This document shows positions 51,332 through 62,725 of a stretch of DNA of 64,000 nucleotides, in pieces. The stretch's first letter is position 1; each line of letters begins with the position of its first letter. The notes under the pieces were generated by a model. That model saw only the letters and a list, made by a program, of their open reading frames with translations. It did no database searches and had not been told where the DNA came from. A program made the position numbers and the translations under genes. The stretch covers positions 2,106,086-2,170,085 of the forward strand of contig JAJFPB010000011.1 of NCBI GenBank assembly GCA_020881915.1, in the 5' to 3' direction. Origin of the DNA: Paramyrothecium sp. XJ0827. Its lineage: Eukaryota > Ascomycota > Sordariomycetes > Hypocreales > Stachybotryaceae.

Positions 51332-52284
51332 CTGCTTGCCAGTAAACGTATAGATTGGCAGACACAAGTGATTCGCATACTGTAGTACGAGGCACTCAAC
51401 TCAATCTGGTGACTACTAGCAGCCTCGGGTCTCTCCAATGCAGACCTCTACGGCATGGCAAGTTGATGTCGCTGGTGGAGAAAAGCCAGATTAATGAGTT
51501 TTATTAAGCTAGCAGGACTTCTGTATAGTCAACAAATGTCTGTTGCGCATGACCTGCAACCATTTAGTATAACCATTTGCGATGACCGGTTCTTAGTAGA
51601 GATAGGTACAGCGTGCGCGCGTGATTAGTTTTACCGAGCCGGCGTCGCAACCATGGCGCGGTTGGGCCTTTCAAGTAACCTGCAGCTGATGAGCATGAAT
51701 GCCTGTCGAGTACGGGGGTCTGAAGGCTGTGGAGGCATCTTGTAGGTGGTTTAGGGCGCCCATAAACCCGTCGCGCTTGCTACGCTGGCGACTGCCCGAT
51801 CCTTGCGATCTTCTAGGTAGGTGAATTTGACGACCTAGAGCGGGCAGAGTGGATCAAGGTCTCCTTCGGATGGGGCCCCAAGCCCCGAACAGTGGTTTCC
51901 AAGGAAATGAACTACAGATGTTTACAATGAAGAAGGCAGCGAAAGTTTCCGGGGGTATGGTTGCAGCGGATTTTTTTCACAGACACGCTTCGAATGGGAC
52001 AATGTTACGTCTCATAGCAAAGAGAGGCAAGGCCTACGTCCTGCCTTGGTGTGGTCGGGGTCGCGGTCAGAGGATAAAAGACTTCTTGTGCACACCGAAG
52101 CCAGCGCCCAGTCTACAGCTTTTCGTCTCAGTGTTACATCATTATAATAATCCGTTCCCCCCCCCCCCCCAAAAAAAAAAAAAAAAAAAAAGAAGAAGAA
52201 AGGCCTTTGATTCTTTTAAATGGCATTTTTTACCGGTACCTCTGGACTCTAGCTACAAACAAGCCTCGAGATCGACCGAACAAG
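51332..52284. other. Intergenic with a C14-A21 homopolymer tract
   Basis: No supported gene. The homopolymer block at 52157-52191 lies near the right edge. Confidence 0.5.
52157..52191. repeat. Homopolymer block C14 then A21
   Basis: A run of about 14 C at 52157-52170 abuts a run of about 21 A at 52171-52191, followed by gaa repeats. It may be a real polypurine/polypyrimidine tract or an assembly problem. Confidence 0.85.
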
Positions 52285-52512
52285 ATGCACTGCGGATTTT
52301 TTATCACAAGCTCCGACGACGAAAGCCCTCTTGGTGACTTTGACTCACCGCTTCCCATGTTTGACATGGCAAAGCTCATGGAGAAAACATTCGATTTTGA
52401 AGTTGAAGAATCTCAGCTTAAGGAATTTATCTGCGCTCTTAAGATTAGCCACGAATGTCAAGAAATAAAATTGGACTTAGAGAGTGTGGCACCAGACCTA
52501 AGCAAACAGTAA
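52285..52512 (+). CDS. Small acidic protein, 75 aa
   Basis: From the ATG at 52285 (MHCGFFITSSDDESPLGDFD) the frame encodes an acidic helical peptide (MAKLMEKTFDFEVEESQLKEFI). No signal peptide. The composition is even, but the length is close to what chance allows. No family recognised. Confidence 0.35.
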   Translation: MHCGFFITSSDDESPLGDFDSPLPMFDMAKLMEKTFDFEVEESQLKEFICALKISHECQEIKLDLESVAPDLSKQ

Positions 52513-52651
52513 ATGAACAGAGGGTTGGAATCTGGTTTTGTTATAACACGCTTTTAGATGGTGGGTTCTTAACACTAAGAACACAACACCCTTTTATTGT
52601 TATCTTAAAGCTCCTCCCAAGAAACTGGAGAACATACAGCAAGTCAACTCG

Positions 52652-52912
52652 TTAGCGCGCAAATCTTTGACAGGGAAGTGCGATTGAATGCTCAGGCTTG
52701 AAGCCATGCTTTTTAACGAGGAAGTCAGTAAGACGGAGTCGCTCAGGGCCTGAAGACCCCTCGTCGCCGAAGTAGTCTAGGCTGGTGTAATTACTGGCAT
52801 TTTCGACGATTTGATACGTAGAGTCGACTAGGAAGCTTTTTAGATCCGACTGGAAATTCTGAAGATCTTCAGAAGTTGAACACCATACTAGTACGCTGTG
52901 TTTGTTGCCCAT
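52652..52912 (-). CDS. Unrecognised 86-aa frame
   Basis: The first ATG is at 52912 (MGNKHSVLVWCSTSEDLQNF). The open frame extends upstream without an ATG to about 52993 and looks protein-like (IVILYIRGASFRVVLLP), so an upstream exon may be missing. No family recognised. Confidence 0.3.
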   Translation of the reverse strand: MGNKHSVLVWCSTSEDLQNFQSDLKSFLVDSTYQIVENASNYTSLDYFGDEGSSGPERLRLTDFLVKKHGFKPEHSIALPCQRFAR

Positions 52913-53167
52913 GGGTAAAAGAACAACTCTGAAGGATGCGCCGCGAATATAAAGGATCACAATAACACTCGGATCGGAACAGATACCGATCAATCTCTTG
53001 TTCTAGCGCCAAGTGTGGGCGGTTTTAGTACCTTTTTTCCTAACTCGAGTCTAGTATAGTAAGCTTATGTGCATGGATGACCACGATTGCTGTAAGTGAA
53101 GACTAATCACACCCTTTCCCTTCCTTCAAACTTAGGCCATCCTACCTTGAGTAAGCAATTTGCGGTC

Positions 53168-53692
53168 CTACTGGTGCGTTTTCCTCCAACGCCGTAATCG
53201 GTCCATCTCCTGTTCATAGGTAACTCGGTTTTGAGGATCCATCATTTTTACATACGTTTGAGGCTCACATTGGCAGGGGAATTGGCTGAAGAAAGCTCCA
53301 TAGCCACCATCAAGGATGTACATTTCCGGGAACTTTAGTAGCGGATATTGCTCTGCATGAATGGCGCGATCTATCGACCGTATGGCTTTAGCCATCACGA
53401 GGCAACGGTATTTGGATTCTTCGCAATGGAATATCAAAACGGCACCTTTGCTTGTCGAGCTCATGAATAGCCATTCCTCGATCCTATCCTTCGTTTGCAG
53501 ATTGTAGTTCACTGCCTTTCCAATGCGACCTCCAAGAAACTCATAGTCGAACCGACAATCTATAATGTAGGCTTCTTGAATCACATCCTTATAGTTCCCT
53601 CTGATAACATCGTATAGAGTATGGCATGTAACTCGAGGGAAGATATCGGACCTTTGGTCAAATGGCAAGTGCGGGAGCCTGAGGAGATCCAT
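53168..53692 (-). CDS. CDC25-like phosphatase, catalytic domain only
   Basis: The first ATG is at 53692, giving 174 aa. It has the rhodanese/CDC25 fold signature: IIDCRFDYEFLGGRIGKAVN, then the active loop with Cys90 and Arg96 (HCEESKYR, matching C-x5-R), then LKFPEMYILDGGYGAFF. CDC25 removes inhibitory phosphates from CDKs. Normal fungal CDC25 proteins are several hundred residues long with a large N-terminal regulatory part, which is absent here, and the usual Phe and Ser after the Cys-Glu pair of the loop are changed (ESKY in place of FSSE). It may be a diverged paralogue or a decayed copy, perhaps of altered specificity. Confidence 0.75.
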   Translation of the reverse strand: MDLLRLPHLPFDQRSDIFPRVTCHTLYDVIRGNYKDVIQEAYIIDCRFDYEFLGGRIGKAVNYNLQTKDRIEEWLFMSSTSKGAVLIFHCEESKYRCLVMAKAIRSIDRAIHAEQYPLLKFPEMYILDGGYGAFFSQFPCQCEPQTYVKMMDPQNRVTYEQEMDRLRRWRKTHQ

Positions 53693-54951
53693 GGCACTGA
53701 CCTCTGTACGAAGACGCAAGACGACCAGCTATTAAGGCTATGAACCTACCAATGATCGTTCTTCACTCGCGCTTTAGTGTGCTATATTCGCAAAATATGT
53801 AAAAGCCCATGTTTCTGTATTTTTGATGAACAGTGTAGGTGTACTGTATAGTGCTGTCCTGTTTCTTCGTTGGTCCCGATCACACATTTAAAAGAGGATT
53901 TGCCGCAACTAGCTCTACAGGCCTTGCCCCAGCTATGATTTTTTTCTCCAGACTCCTCTTCCTTATGGCCCATTTACCTTGGTGCGCGCGATACTCAGTC
54001 TTGTATTCGAGTATGCCGCCAACAACGGCACGTCACAACATGGCCACACCAACCATCCAGCCAACAATCGTGCGTCCGCTTTTGCCAATTCAGGTGCCCA
54101 TCTGTCTCAACACGTCCCGCGCTAGCAGCAATAATACCATAACTTTATGTCGCAGGGGCCGTAGAAATCGAGGTAGTGCACGTGAGTTCTATGGTAGGAA
54201 CGGTCTTGGATTCCGTAATCGCTATCTCTCCATATTCTTTACGAAGGAAAAGGCGCATTTCAGAAGCTACTACAATGGGAATAGTAGTAATATAGGCAGT
54301 GTCAATACACTATAGCTTGAAAACCCCGAGGTTTGGCCTGAGATGGACTGAAGGCGGAGAACTCAATTCAACAACATGTGAAACCATCATGTCCGGAGGA
54401 AATTGCAAAGCTCGTAGCTGCTTACCCTGGATCTGGAGATGAGGCCTGCACAATTGAGGTATTACAGATGAGAAGGACTAAGTAGTTTGGACCAAGATAG
54501 CATCTATATCAATACCCAACCTAATTTATTAATGCCATGTTCGGTTATAGCACAATCACGCGAGTTATGCATGCGATCACATCCCTACCCCTGTTATTCG
54601 TGACGATCTTCAATTGCTTACAGTAAACAATGTATTCTTCTCTTTTCTTAATTATTACTGGCACCATGCTGGTACTTTGTGAGGGTTCCGGGATTTCGCC
54701 CTGCCAGTCCAGAAATAAAAACTTTGACCCCCAAATTGTATTATCGAATTAACTCTGGGTACGAGCATTATTGATGTCTTCTTCCATGCCAATCCACGCC
54801 ATCCCAAACAGACGGTTCTATATTCCATTGAATAGAATTATGTAATGATTTCGTTTCGTATTATTCTCTACTGTTTTCGATTTATCAATCATTAAAAAGG
54901 TATATATTCTTCGTCTGCAAGTTCGACCTCGTCACATAACTGCACATAGAC
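53693..54951. other. No supportable gene
   Basis: A 158-codon plus-strand frame at 53839-54315 begins with GTG and has no recognisable features. The minus strand has a protein-like patch around 54150-54300, but no complete model could be built. Confidence 0.4.
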
Positions 54952-55323
54952 ATGACTCAAGCGGACAATCTCAAATCTGCCGGCAAGCTCCTTCTCTTCG
55001 CTATTGTTCTCCGTATCATGGAGTCTTTCCTTCGCAAGGCTCTCACCCTTATCCAATTGGCTCTAGTCCTCTTATCAGTTGCTGCAATGGCGCCACACGC
55101 CACCAAGATGCACCAAGCTTCACAACATGTTTGCTCCATCTTCGCGCAGGGCATACCGACAGTTTTAGGGTTCATAGAATTCAAAAGGCTTTGTCCTTGC
55201 TATTGCAAAAGCATTTTCCCAGGTAGTGGCTTAAATGGCAGCATTTGTATCGAAACAATGAAAGGGGGCCCCTTGGTGTGGTCTTCGAGCCGCGCGACGA
55301 GCTGCAATTTTGAAATCAATTGA
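54952..55323 (+). CDS. Small Cys-rich protein, probably secreted
   Basis: The longest ATG frame is 123 aa. A second Met at 55018 would give a 101-aa protein starting MESFLRKALTLIQLALVLLS, a good signal peptide, so the inner start is more likely if it is secreted. The mature part has six Cys (HVCSI, LCPCYC, SICIE, TSCNF), an even number suited to three disulfides, and no enzyme motif. It is a candidate effector or other small secreted protein. The minus strand is open too, so chance cannot be ruled out. Confidence 0.45.
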   Translation: MTQADNLKSAGKLLLFAIVLRIMESFLRKALTLIQLALVLLSVAAMAPHATKMHQASQHVCSIFAQGIPTVLGFIEFKRLCPCYCKSIFPGSGLNGSICIETMKGGPLVWSSSRATSCNFEIN

Positions 55324-55498
55324 TGTTTCGTCAACTATTGCAATGATAAACACCTTTAGTGATGCATTAAGACCGGAACGTATTGCTAGATGTATGACCT
55401 GTATCTCTGCAACTTGTGCCGCACAACTTAATAGTCTAAGTCCGATACTAACTCTGGCCTGAAAGTACCAGCAAAGTCAGCAAACATTTCCCAGGCAC

Positions 55499-56063
55499 TC
55501 AGGTGTTCATTGATGAAGTTTGATTACCTATGATTTGCTGCGTAATGTGAGGGGGGGAGGCACCAGTGTCGTCTTGGCCGCCAATGATGCCACCGAAGAG
55601 GGGCATCAACGCGCTGAAGTCTGTAATGCCCTCTAGAATGGTGACGAGAGAAATTCGTTGGACCATACGTCGAATTTCTCGGCCTCGTTGAATAGTGCTG
55701 AGAGCCACGCGACCTTGGCCGCCTGTCTTTGCAGGGAAGATCTATCACAGGATTTAGAAGGACATACTTGCACAGCATACCGAATTCGGCAGCCTTACCA
55801 TCCGGGGTCCTCTTGGCCGGCTCGAGCTCAAGTTTCATGTTGAGTGCTTCAATTTCAGTGTCCTGCAACTGCTTAAGGATGGCGTCGGCATCAGCAGTTT
55901 TTCCTAGATTAATGAAGCCGTAACCGTCACTTGGATATAGGCAGCATCCATCGATCGGCAGTTTGTGATGTTTCAAGAAATCCATGAGAGCGTTCTCGGC
56001 ATAGCGCTTGCCAAGATGTTTTGGGACGCCACGAATGTATAGCGAGCGATTTGGTGTCGACAT
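55499..56063 (-). CDS. RRM RNA-binding protein, two exons
   Basis: Exon 56063-55781 and exon 55722-55499, with a 58-nt intron (GTATGC donor, CTAAAT branch region, GACAG acceptor). The phases close to give 168 aa. Residues 6-80 form one RNA recognition motif with RNP2 (LYIRGV) and RNP1 (YGFINL). The C-terminal part (RGREIRRMVQRISL, then a Gly/Pro/Thr-rich end) is unrecognised. It probably binds RNA in nucleus or cytoplasm. An upstream open frame with a good GTAAGA donor (56343-56122) would join the RRM exon in the wrong phase, so I treat it as a 5' leader or uORF. Confidence 0.65.
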
Positions 56064-59000
56064 GCTGTGTTGTTAAGTCAGTGAACGGAAACAAGTAGCG
56101 GTTTTGCATCATCAATCTTACTATGCGCTTCTGTCCGCAGATACAGGAGAGCATTTTTCTACGCTCGGGGTAATCTCGCCGTCGGATATGCCTTAAATGT
56201 TTGGTTAGTGCTGGACAGATTGCTGCAGCGGTGTTTTGCTCAAACAGACTGTCGCTTTGTAATTGGGTCATTTCAACGTCCTGAAGCGGACTCTGAACTG
56301 CATTCTCATGGTTGTAACACTCATAATCCATCTCTAAATCCATTGTGCCGACTATGGCTACGACTAGCGACTGGAATGGCCCAGTGAGAGCGGCAGGCTC
56401 TGTAATTAGTCTTTGACTTACATATAGGAGAAAAACTCTACAAAGATTAACGTAGGACTCTCTCAAGTAAGAGAAGGACCGTTGTTACATGTCAATAGAC
56501 CCACATGAGCGGTGCATGATGGCAAATTATGTGAACAGGTGCTTCTTTCTATAGTCAGACAATTGCTTAGTGATAACAGAGTCATGAGTTCTTACGTAAA
56601 TGGAAGTTCCTACCGCACTGGTTCCCAGCGTAAAACAACATTTCGTTGACGTGCCTTGGGTAAAGAGTCTCGCGAGGATCTCTGGCTAAGCGCAGCCGAA
56701 AGCGTGGCATACGTGTTTCCATACGTACAGTAAAACAATGGGCAAAACAAGCGACGTCCTTTGAGCAGAAGATGTTGCCGGAAAAATTGGCAAGGTAAAG
56801 TTACATGCACGCTATCGGGAACCAGGATTTGATGCGTAGTCACTTGATTTCCTGCCGGGCTAAAATCTGCAGCTCAATTCGAGCTGATGTTGTGCTGATT
56901 GTCACGCAAAGAGTTTGCTGCTGAAGCAAATCAGAGCGACATTCCCAAAGCCCATTGCCCTGTCACGCAATCCCAAATGTCTGTCGAGGTCGCTGAATAT
57001 CCATCCTGTCGTTCAGTAGCCCTCTTTTGGATCTGGCGGTTCTGCTGCTGCAAGGCAAGGACTTGTCTTCTCAATCGTGATATCTCCTTCTCACCACTAT
57101 GGATGATGGATTCGAGTGTATTGATGGTGGATTGGCAGGAGCAGCGTGGATTTTTCGTATCCTGTCGCCCCCAAATCGTAGATTGACGCGGGTACATGCT
57201 GGATATGTGTCTCGTTAGATACCTTCTTTGACTTGAGGCGCCCTTAATCTAGAACAATTCTGGTTTAGGCCAAGTTCTCGCAGTACTTAGATGATCAGGA
57301 AATCATCGATTGGGTTCTTTATACGATTTTGGTTACGGCGTCCTTGACGGCGAAGCCTCTTCAAGGAGACATATCGACGACGGCAAAATCTTTCACGCTT
57401 GAACTATAGGAACCGTCTCCCGGACCGGGCCCAAGTCGATCCACAACTGACGCGAACTATGGCATTCACATACGAGAGTACCGAAATTGTGGAGGCTCTT
57501 GGAGTCAGATTCGATTGGCCTTGGAGCTGAAATATAGTACGGGTCTTGTGATTCAATGCTTTCCGCGCCATGTACGCCCGTTGTGGGCCTTGCCCGCTCG
57601 AGTGAGGCTTAAAAGCTTCACCATTATGATCGTGTGTTTGAGGACATCATCCCACCCTCCATCGGGTTCACGCAGTCTGCTCTCGGCTTGGGCCGTGCGG
57701 AAAGATGCCGACAAAGTAAAAGAGGGGCGAAGGTGGATTTGTGTGAGGATCTGCTCGCTTTCATTCACACGAGCGCTGATCCACGTAGTCTGCTGTATCA
57801 TATCCACAACGCTCCACCGAAGGTATATGTAGTTTCCTTGTTATCTGTTTCAGTTTGATTCTGCGCATCTGGATGAACGATCTGTAGTTGGCCGGTTACG
57901 GCGGCTAATTGAACTAAACTTGTTCCGGTACAGATACGGTAATAATCGTGGCATTTGCCGGTCGACAGCGGCACAGAATTCCTTGACGGAGGGAGCCCAG
58001 AGTACTTGAGGGAACGGGGTTTCATAAAACAACCTTCTTACTTCTGACAAGCGCCAGCCCCGGACTTTGCTCGACTTCTCAAATTGAAGAAAGAATGCAA
58101 TGAGCACAGGCGTGTTATCAACTCTCTCCTGAGGATGGTCTAACCTTCCCTGCCTACTACCTTATGCATGAGGTGGCTTCGGAGACACTAGCGATGACCC
58201 TGTACCTTGCCAAGCTAATTTTGGAATGGCATTGTAACAAAGGGCGCGGGTTGTCAGGTAGTGTGGTCTGGCCTCGCGTCGACCGAACAACGCGATGAGC
58301 TGAGGATGTGCCAATACTAGTACACACAGACCATACACGGACACCAACAACACTATACTAAGGTGTTGTCGATTAACTATGGAGGTCGGTACATCCCCAC
58401 GACCAGGGAACAGTAGTGAAAAGGTCCAAGTCATCCTCGGCAAGACTAACACGGAAAGGCTTCCCGTATACAAAGTACCGGTATGGTCCTGGCTATGGTC
58501 GCTATTACGGGAACAACCACGGAGCGGAAATATTTTTGTGCAACACATGGAGGAAAACTTTTCACAATATAGTATTTGGGAGAACTTTGTTTAATTTTTT
58601 TACTTCGTTTACATTTTGCAAGGTTCGCGCTTCAACTGCATTACAGTTCGACATACAGTGGCAAAGTGGTCGGTTCTTGATGACTGGCGGGATTTTTCAA
58701 ATATGCTCGTGAATACGGTGTGGGCCATACACTACCATCATCCGATCCAAAGGAGTCACACAGCCCGAGAATAGGAGAGGATACTAGTACAGTTGTAACT
58801 CAGTGGTGTGAACCTCAGACCAAGTGGCATTGTGATCTGCATGTGATGGTCCACAAGCGCTTCTATATGGTCGCAGTGCCCTGAAGCGAGTATGGTTGAC
58901 GGCGACATTTTTCAGTTCAAAATGCAAGTACTAAAACGGCTCGAGGCGCACACTTTATGAGCAGGAATAACAGACAAGCAGAACTCTCTTTCTCGTCCTG

Positions 59001-59070
59001 TCGTGTACTGTCTCGTAGCTGACTCTTACGTTGACAAGCACCCATCTGTCGACCTACGACATTAGGCAAT
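56064..59070. other. 3 kb without a confident gene
   Basis: Candidates were weighed but not supported. A 74-codon exon-like frame lies at 56122-56343 (minus), upstream of the RRM gene. A coiled-coil frame lies at 56931-57197 (minus; STINTLESIIHSGEKEISRL). On the minus strand between about 58440 and 57850, two protein-like exons could be joined across a GTACAG..CTCAG intron (LAHPQLIALFGRREARP; ERVDNTPVLIAFFLQFEK), but no family is recognised and no complete model closes. Confidence 0.4.
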
Positions 59071-60938
59071 ATGGGGTTCTTTGACGACACTGATTCAGAC
59101 TCTCATGGTTCCCATCAGAAGGAGTCACCAGCTACTATAGAGGTATCTTCTGGAACCCAGTCACCTCCGGAGACTGAATTGCCTTCCCGGATGGAGTCCC
59201 TGCCGGTGATAAACACATGGAAATGGAAAGCGACCCTTGCGATTATCAACCTTACATCTCTTATTAACGGTAAGCCTGATCCAACAATTGGATCTTGTGT
59301 GCCCCAATTGTGAACGGAGCTCTTTAACACAATTAGGATTTGATGTTAGCAATATCGCAAATATCCAGCCGCAACTCTACGAAGCTTTTGGGCATATTGA
59401 ATTGCTTCCATGGATCAGCCTGTCATACTCGCTTGCAAATTTTGCTACACTTCCGCTCGCGCGGCGAGTTGTAGATTGTTTCTGCATGAAGCACATATAC
59501 GTTGCGAGCATCGCGATTTTCCTTTCCGGGGCCGCAATCGCAGGCTCTGCAACGTCCATGTCAATGCTCATTTCCGGCCGAGTTATCATGGGGATCGGAG
59601 GTTCTATATGCCAGCATTGGTGAGCGCTTCCTTTTTCGTTTGCTTTTCTATCCGCATCTTTCTTGAGATGCTTGGACGCAAGCCGCAGTGTGAAATGCTA
59701 ACGGTACATGTAGTGCTACGTCCTACATTGCACTCTTCGCGCCTAAAGCCAAAGTGCCGCCACTCTACGGTATTCTGAGCATAGTATGGGCCCTGGGTTT
59801 GGTCGTAGGAGGTCCTATCGGCAGCGCCCTGGCACAGAACAGCCGCACGACTTGGCGCTGGGCTTTCTATGTCACCTTGCCCTGGTTGGGATTGGCCTGT
59901 GTCCTTGCTCCTTTCTGTGTCCCGGCCGTGGAACCTCGTCTATCGAATACTGACTGGAAGAGCCGAGTCATCAGGCTCGATATCGTGGGCACCATTCTCC
60001 AAATCGCTTCGATTGTTTTGTTGGCGATCGCTCTCACATTCTCGGGGCCTATGTGGAGTTGGACATCTTCTGCATCTATCTGCATATGGACCGTGCTCGC
60101 CGTCACCCTGTTCGCCTTCGTGGTTCAGCAGTACGGACCGTGGTGGACGAAGCCTAAATTCAGGGCATTCCCCATCCATATCTTGGCCCGCGGGGATGTC
60201 CTGCCGATATGCATTGCCTCGGGTTGTGCAGGCGCCTCATATGCCGTCACACTGTATTATACGCCTCTCTTCTTCGCCTTTGCTCAAGGCTTGGACAGTA
60301 TGGAGCAAACCCTTCGCATTTTGCCCTTTATCGGCTGCTTCATTTTCGCTGTCGTGGCCACTGTTCTCTCCCTTCGAGTGATTCGACGATGGAATCTGAT
60401 TTACATCATCGGAGGTGCAGCCACCTTTACAGGTGGAATGGCAATGGCGCAGACACTTAGACCAGATGTATCAGAGTCGCAGGTGATGGGACTCTCAGCC
60501 CTCACTGGGGCCGGTCTCGGTATGCATTTTCAGCACGGCACGGCAATAGCCAATGCCCTGTTCTCGGCACAGAACAGTCTAAAAATAGAGAGCGTTGCGC
60601 TCTTCAACATGGCATTGATGGGCGGAATATCTCTGTCTCTCATGATCTCAGGTGCCGTCTATGAAAATTATGGCTTCCAGCTTCTCCGGACTGCGTTGGA
60701 GCCCTATGGGTTCGAAGAAGCGGATATCAGGGAAGCATTGGCAGGTGTCGCGTCTCCAGTGTGGAGTTCTACGGAGCCCGAAATCAAAGAGTTAGGCATT
60801 CAAGCGACATCCGCTACCATTGCGGCTCTGAAATACATTGTCGCATCAAGTGGCGCCATATGCATGGTTTGTGGTTTATGTATGAGATGGGACAGGATAG
60901 ATGTTCGACCGCAGAAAGTAGATGAGGAAACTCAGTAG
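59071..60938 (+). CDS. MFS transporter (14-span, DHA2-like drug/efflux type)
   Basis: Three exons: 59071-59269, 59337-59619 and 59714-60938. The introns are 67 and 94 nt with good splice sites, and all phases close, giving 568 aa. The N-terminus is acidic and cytosolic, followed by multiple spans: WKATLAIINLTSLINGFDVSN (span 1), ISLSYSLANFATLPLARR, IFLSGAAIAGSATSMSMLISG, the MFS motif GRVIMGIGGSI, then LYGILSIVWALGLVVGGPIG, and further spans to the C-terminus. Long length and many spans fit the DHA2-like proton antiporters that export drugs, toxins or siderophores. Substrate not inferable. The nearest neighbour of interest is the PTH11-type receptor at 61431. Confidence 0.85.
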
Positions 60939-61430
60939 GACAGATGCTCGGTGCGGGTTATGCATAGAACTCGGCGTAGCTGTCTCCTTCACCAACACGC
61001 GCTGTTGTGTTCGGCACATAACGGGGGGGATTCCAAGTCAAGCAACGGTTCAATCAACTAGACCCAAGAGTTCTCAGTGCTAGCTATAGTATGAACCGGA
61101 ATGGGAATATGTTTGTTTCAATGTGTGTGGGTTCCTAACCGGTGACTCTCTGCATTACTCTTATGTTTCCTGCACCCCTTCAAAAAATGCGAATTCGTGG
61201 AAGAAAAGGATCCTCCTTGCAAAAGCTGTAAGTTACCCTAGAACCGTGCGGGGTGTTTCAGACTTTTAGCCAGTATTCCTCATTCTTCCTTTATTTTTTA
61301 CACTGCGAAGGACCACCTCCGGACGGGCAGAACTAGCCTAGCCTATAAGCGTTTCCATCACCTTATAAATAGAAGCCTTGTGGCTAACCTGTCTTCAAAA
61401 AGAGAAGAAGGAAAGAACGGTAGTGCAAAC
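60939..61430. other. Convergent spacer
   Basis: Between the MFS 3' end and the receptor 3' end. Nothing recognised. Confidence 0.5.
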
Positions 61431-62725
61431 CTATCCCGACTTTTCCGACATAATTACATCAAACATTGTTTCGACGTAAATCTTGTTCCCCCCAGCCTTT
61501 TCTTCACCGTGAAAGTCACCTGTGCTGCAGAGTGCTGAAGCCCCCATTCCCGAACTGGGGCCAGGGGTGTAACTGGATATGGACCCGTGGGCCGCTCTAG
61601 GTTGTTTTTGTCTCCCCTTACAGAGAGACGGAAGGATGGTGAGACACCCAGCAATAATGCCCAAGGCTGGTTCCAAAATAGTCCACATGGCAACGTCTCT
61701 GTTATGCGAACTGTGAGCGATTCAAGACCAGACAAAACAAGGCAAGAAAAGTCTTACACAGTCTTGTAAAGAAAATCCTCTCTTATCTCCAACTTGTTAA
61801 TGTAGAAGATTCGGATAATCATCACCACGCCAGCGCTGTGAACGTCAGCCTTGTCTCCTCCAGCGGATCGACGACCAGGTACAATGTGCCCCACAGCTGT
61901 GAAAGACTCCCTTTGAAGGTCACTTACAAAACGCCAAGGCTCATGAGCGCAAGTATCTTCGCCTTTGTCGACCATGGAATACGCGTATTCCAAAGCGAAA
62001 CCATGGGGAAGAGAGCCAGAATCCAGTCGCTGAGGGAGGCAATGACGCTGAGCACGATTGCAGCGCTTGGAACGATGTTGTTAGCACACGCACCTACACT
62101 TGCTGGCTCCTCGAACTGCTTCCAGTAATGCTCCGGCGGGGAGCATTGGAAGAGGCTAGCGAAAAAGAAAAATGTCGAAGTGCATATGACGATGCCTAGA
62201 CAGATGTAAAGTAACGTCTTGTACAGCGCACGACGGCGAGCCCTGTCATAGATACGAAGAAGCATGAGACCGACGGAGAGGCGCACGGTGATACAAAGTA
62301 GAGCGTAGATCAATTCCCCGAAATACCAGGCTTGGAAGCCCACGACAATCTGTTGCCGACTCAACTCTGAAGTATGCTGCCCAAGACCGCCCTCGATGAG
62401 ACCACGGAGGACGAAGACTGACTGAGCAGTATAAAGCAGCTAAGATAGTGTTAGCTACGTTCTCAATGCCGCCTCAAGGCCAAAGGACAAGTTTGCACTT
62501 AGATTCTGATGGAGGAAATGGCGAGGACGCATCATCGTCCTCACCCATAATGGCAGGGGACAGACATACCACAGAGACGTACATGTAGGTATCATTCCAC
62601 TCATGAGTTTTCATAATCACGGTCCTCGTGTATAACTGCAGGCCAGCTGTGAGATAGACAAGACTTACACAACAGACTTGAATGACGAAGAGCTTGACTC
62701 CTTTTTCACTCGTGTTGAACTCCAT
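61431..62725 (-). CDS. PTH11-type/fungal rhodopsin-domain membrane protein
   Basis: Four exons: 62725-62570, 62439-61928, 61835-61758 and 61710-61431. The introns are 130, 92 and 47 nt; phases and splice sites agree, giving 341 aa. The spans are typical of the fungal rhodopsin-like family: VCCVSLVYLTAGLQLYTRT, LLYTAQSVFVL, WYFGELIYALLCITVRLSV, LLYICLGIVICTSTFFFF, IVLSVIASLSDWILALFPM, ILALMSLGVFAGVVMIIRI and WTILEPALGIIAGCLTIL. The hallmark residues WDD are WND here (HEWNDTYMY). Such proteins include the PTH11 receptor of Magnaporthe, which senses host surfaces, but most members have unknown ligands. No CFEM domain is seen. Confidence 0.85.

Noticed and set aside
53839..54315. A 158-codon plus-strand frame as a gene
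   Set aside because: It begins with GTG, has no family features and its composition is uneven. It was left unannotated.
56122..56343. Upstream coding exon of the RRM gene
   Set aside because: Splicing to the available acceptor at 56064 gives the wrong phase for the RRM frame.
61431..62725. The receptor fragments first looked frameshifted
   Set aside because: Three introns with good donors and acceptors join them into a continuous 341-aa protein with all seven spans.
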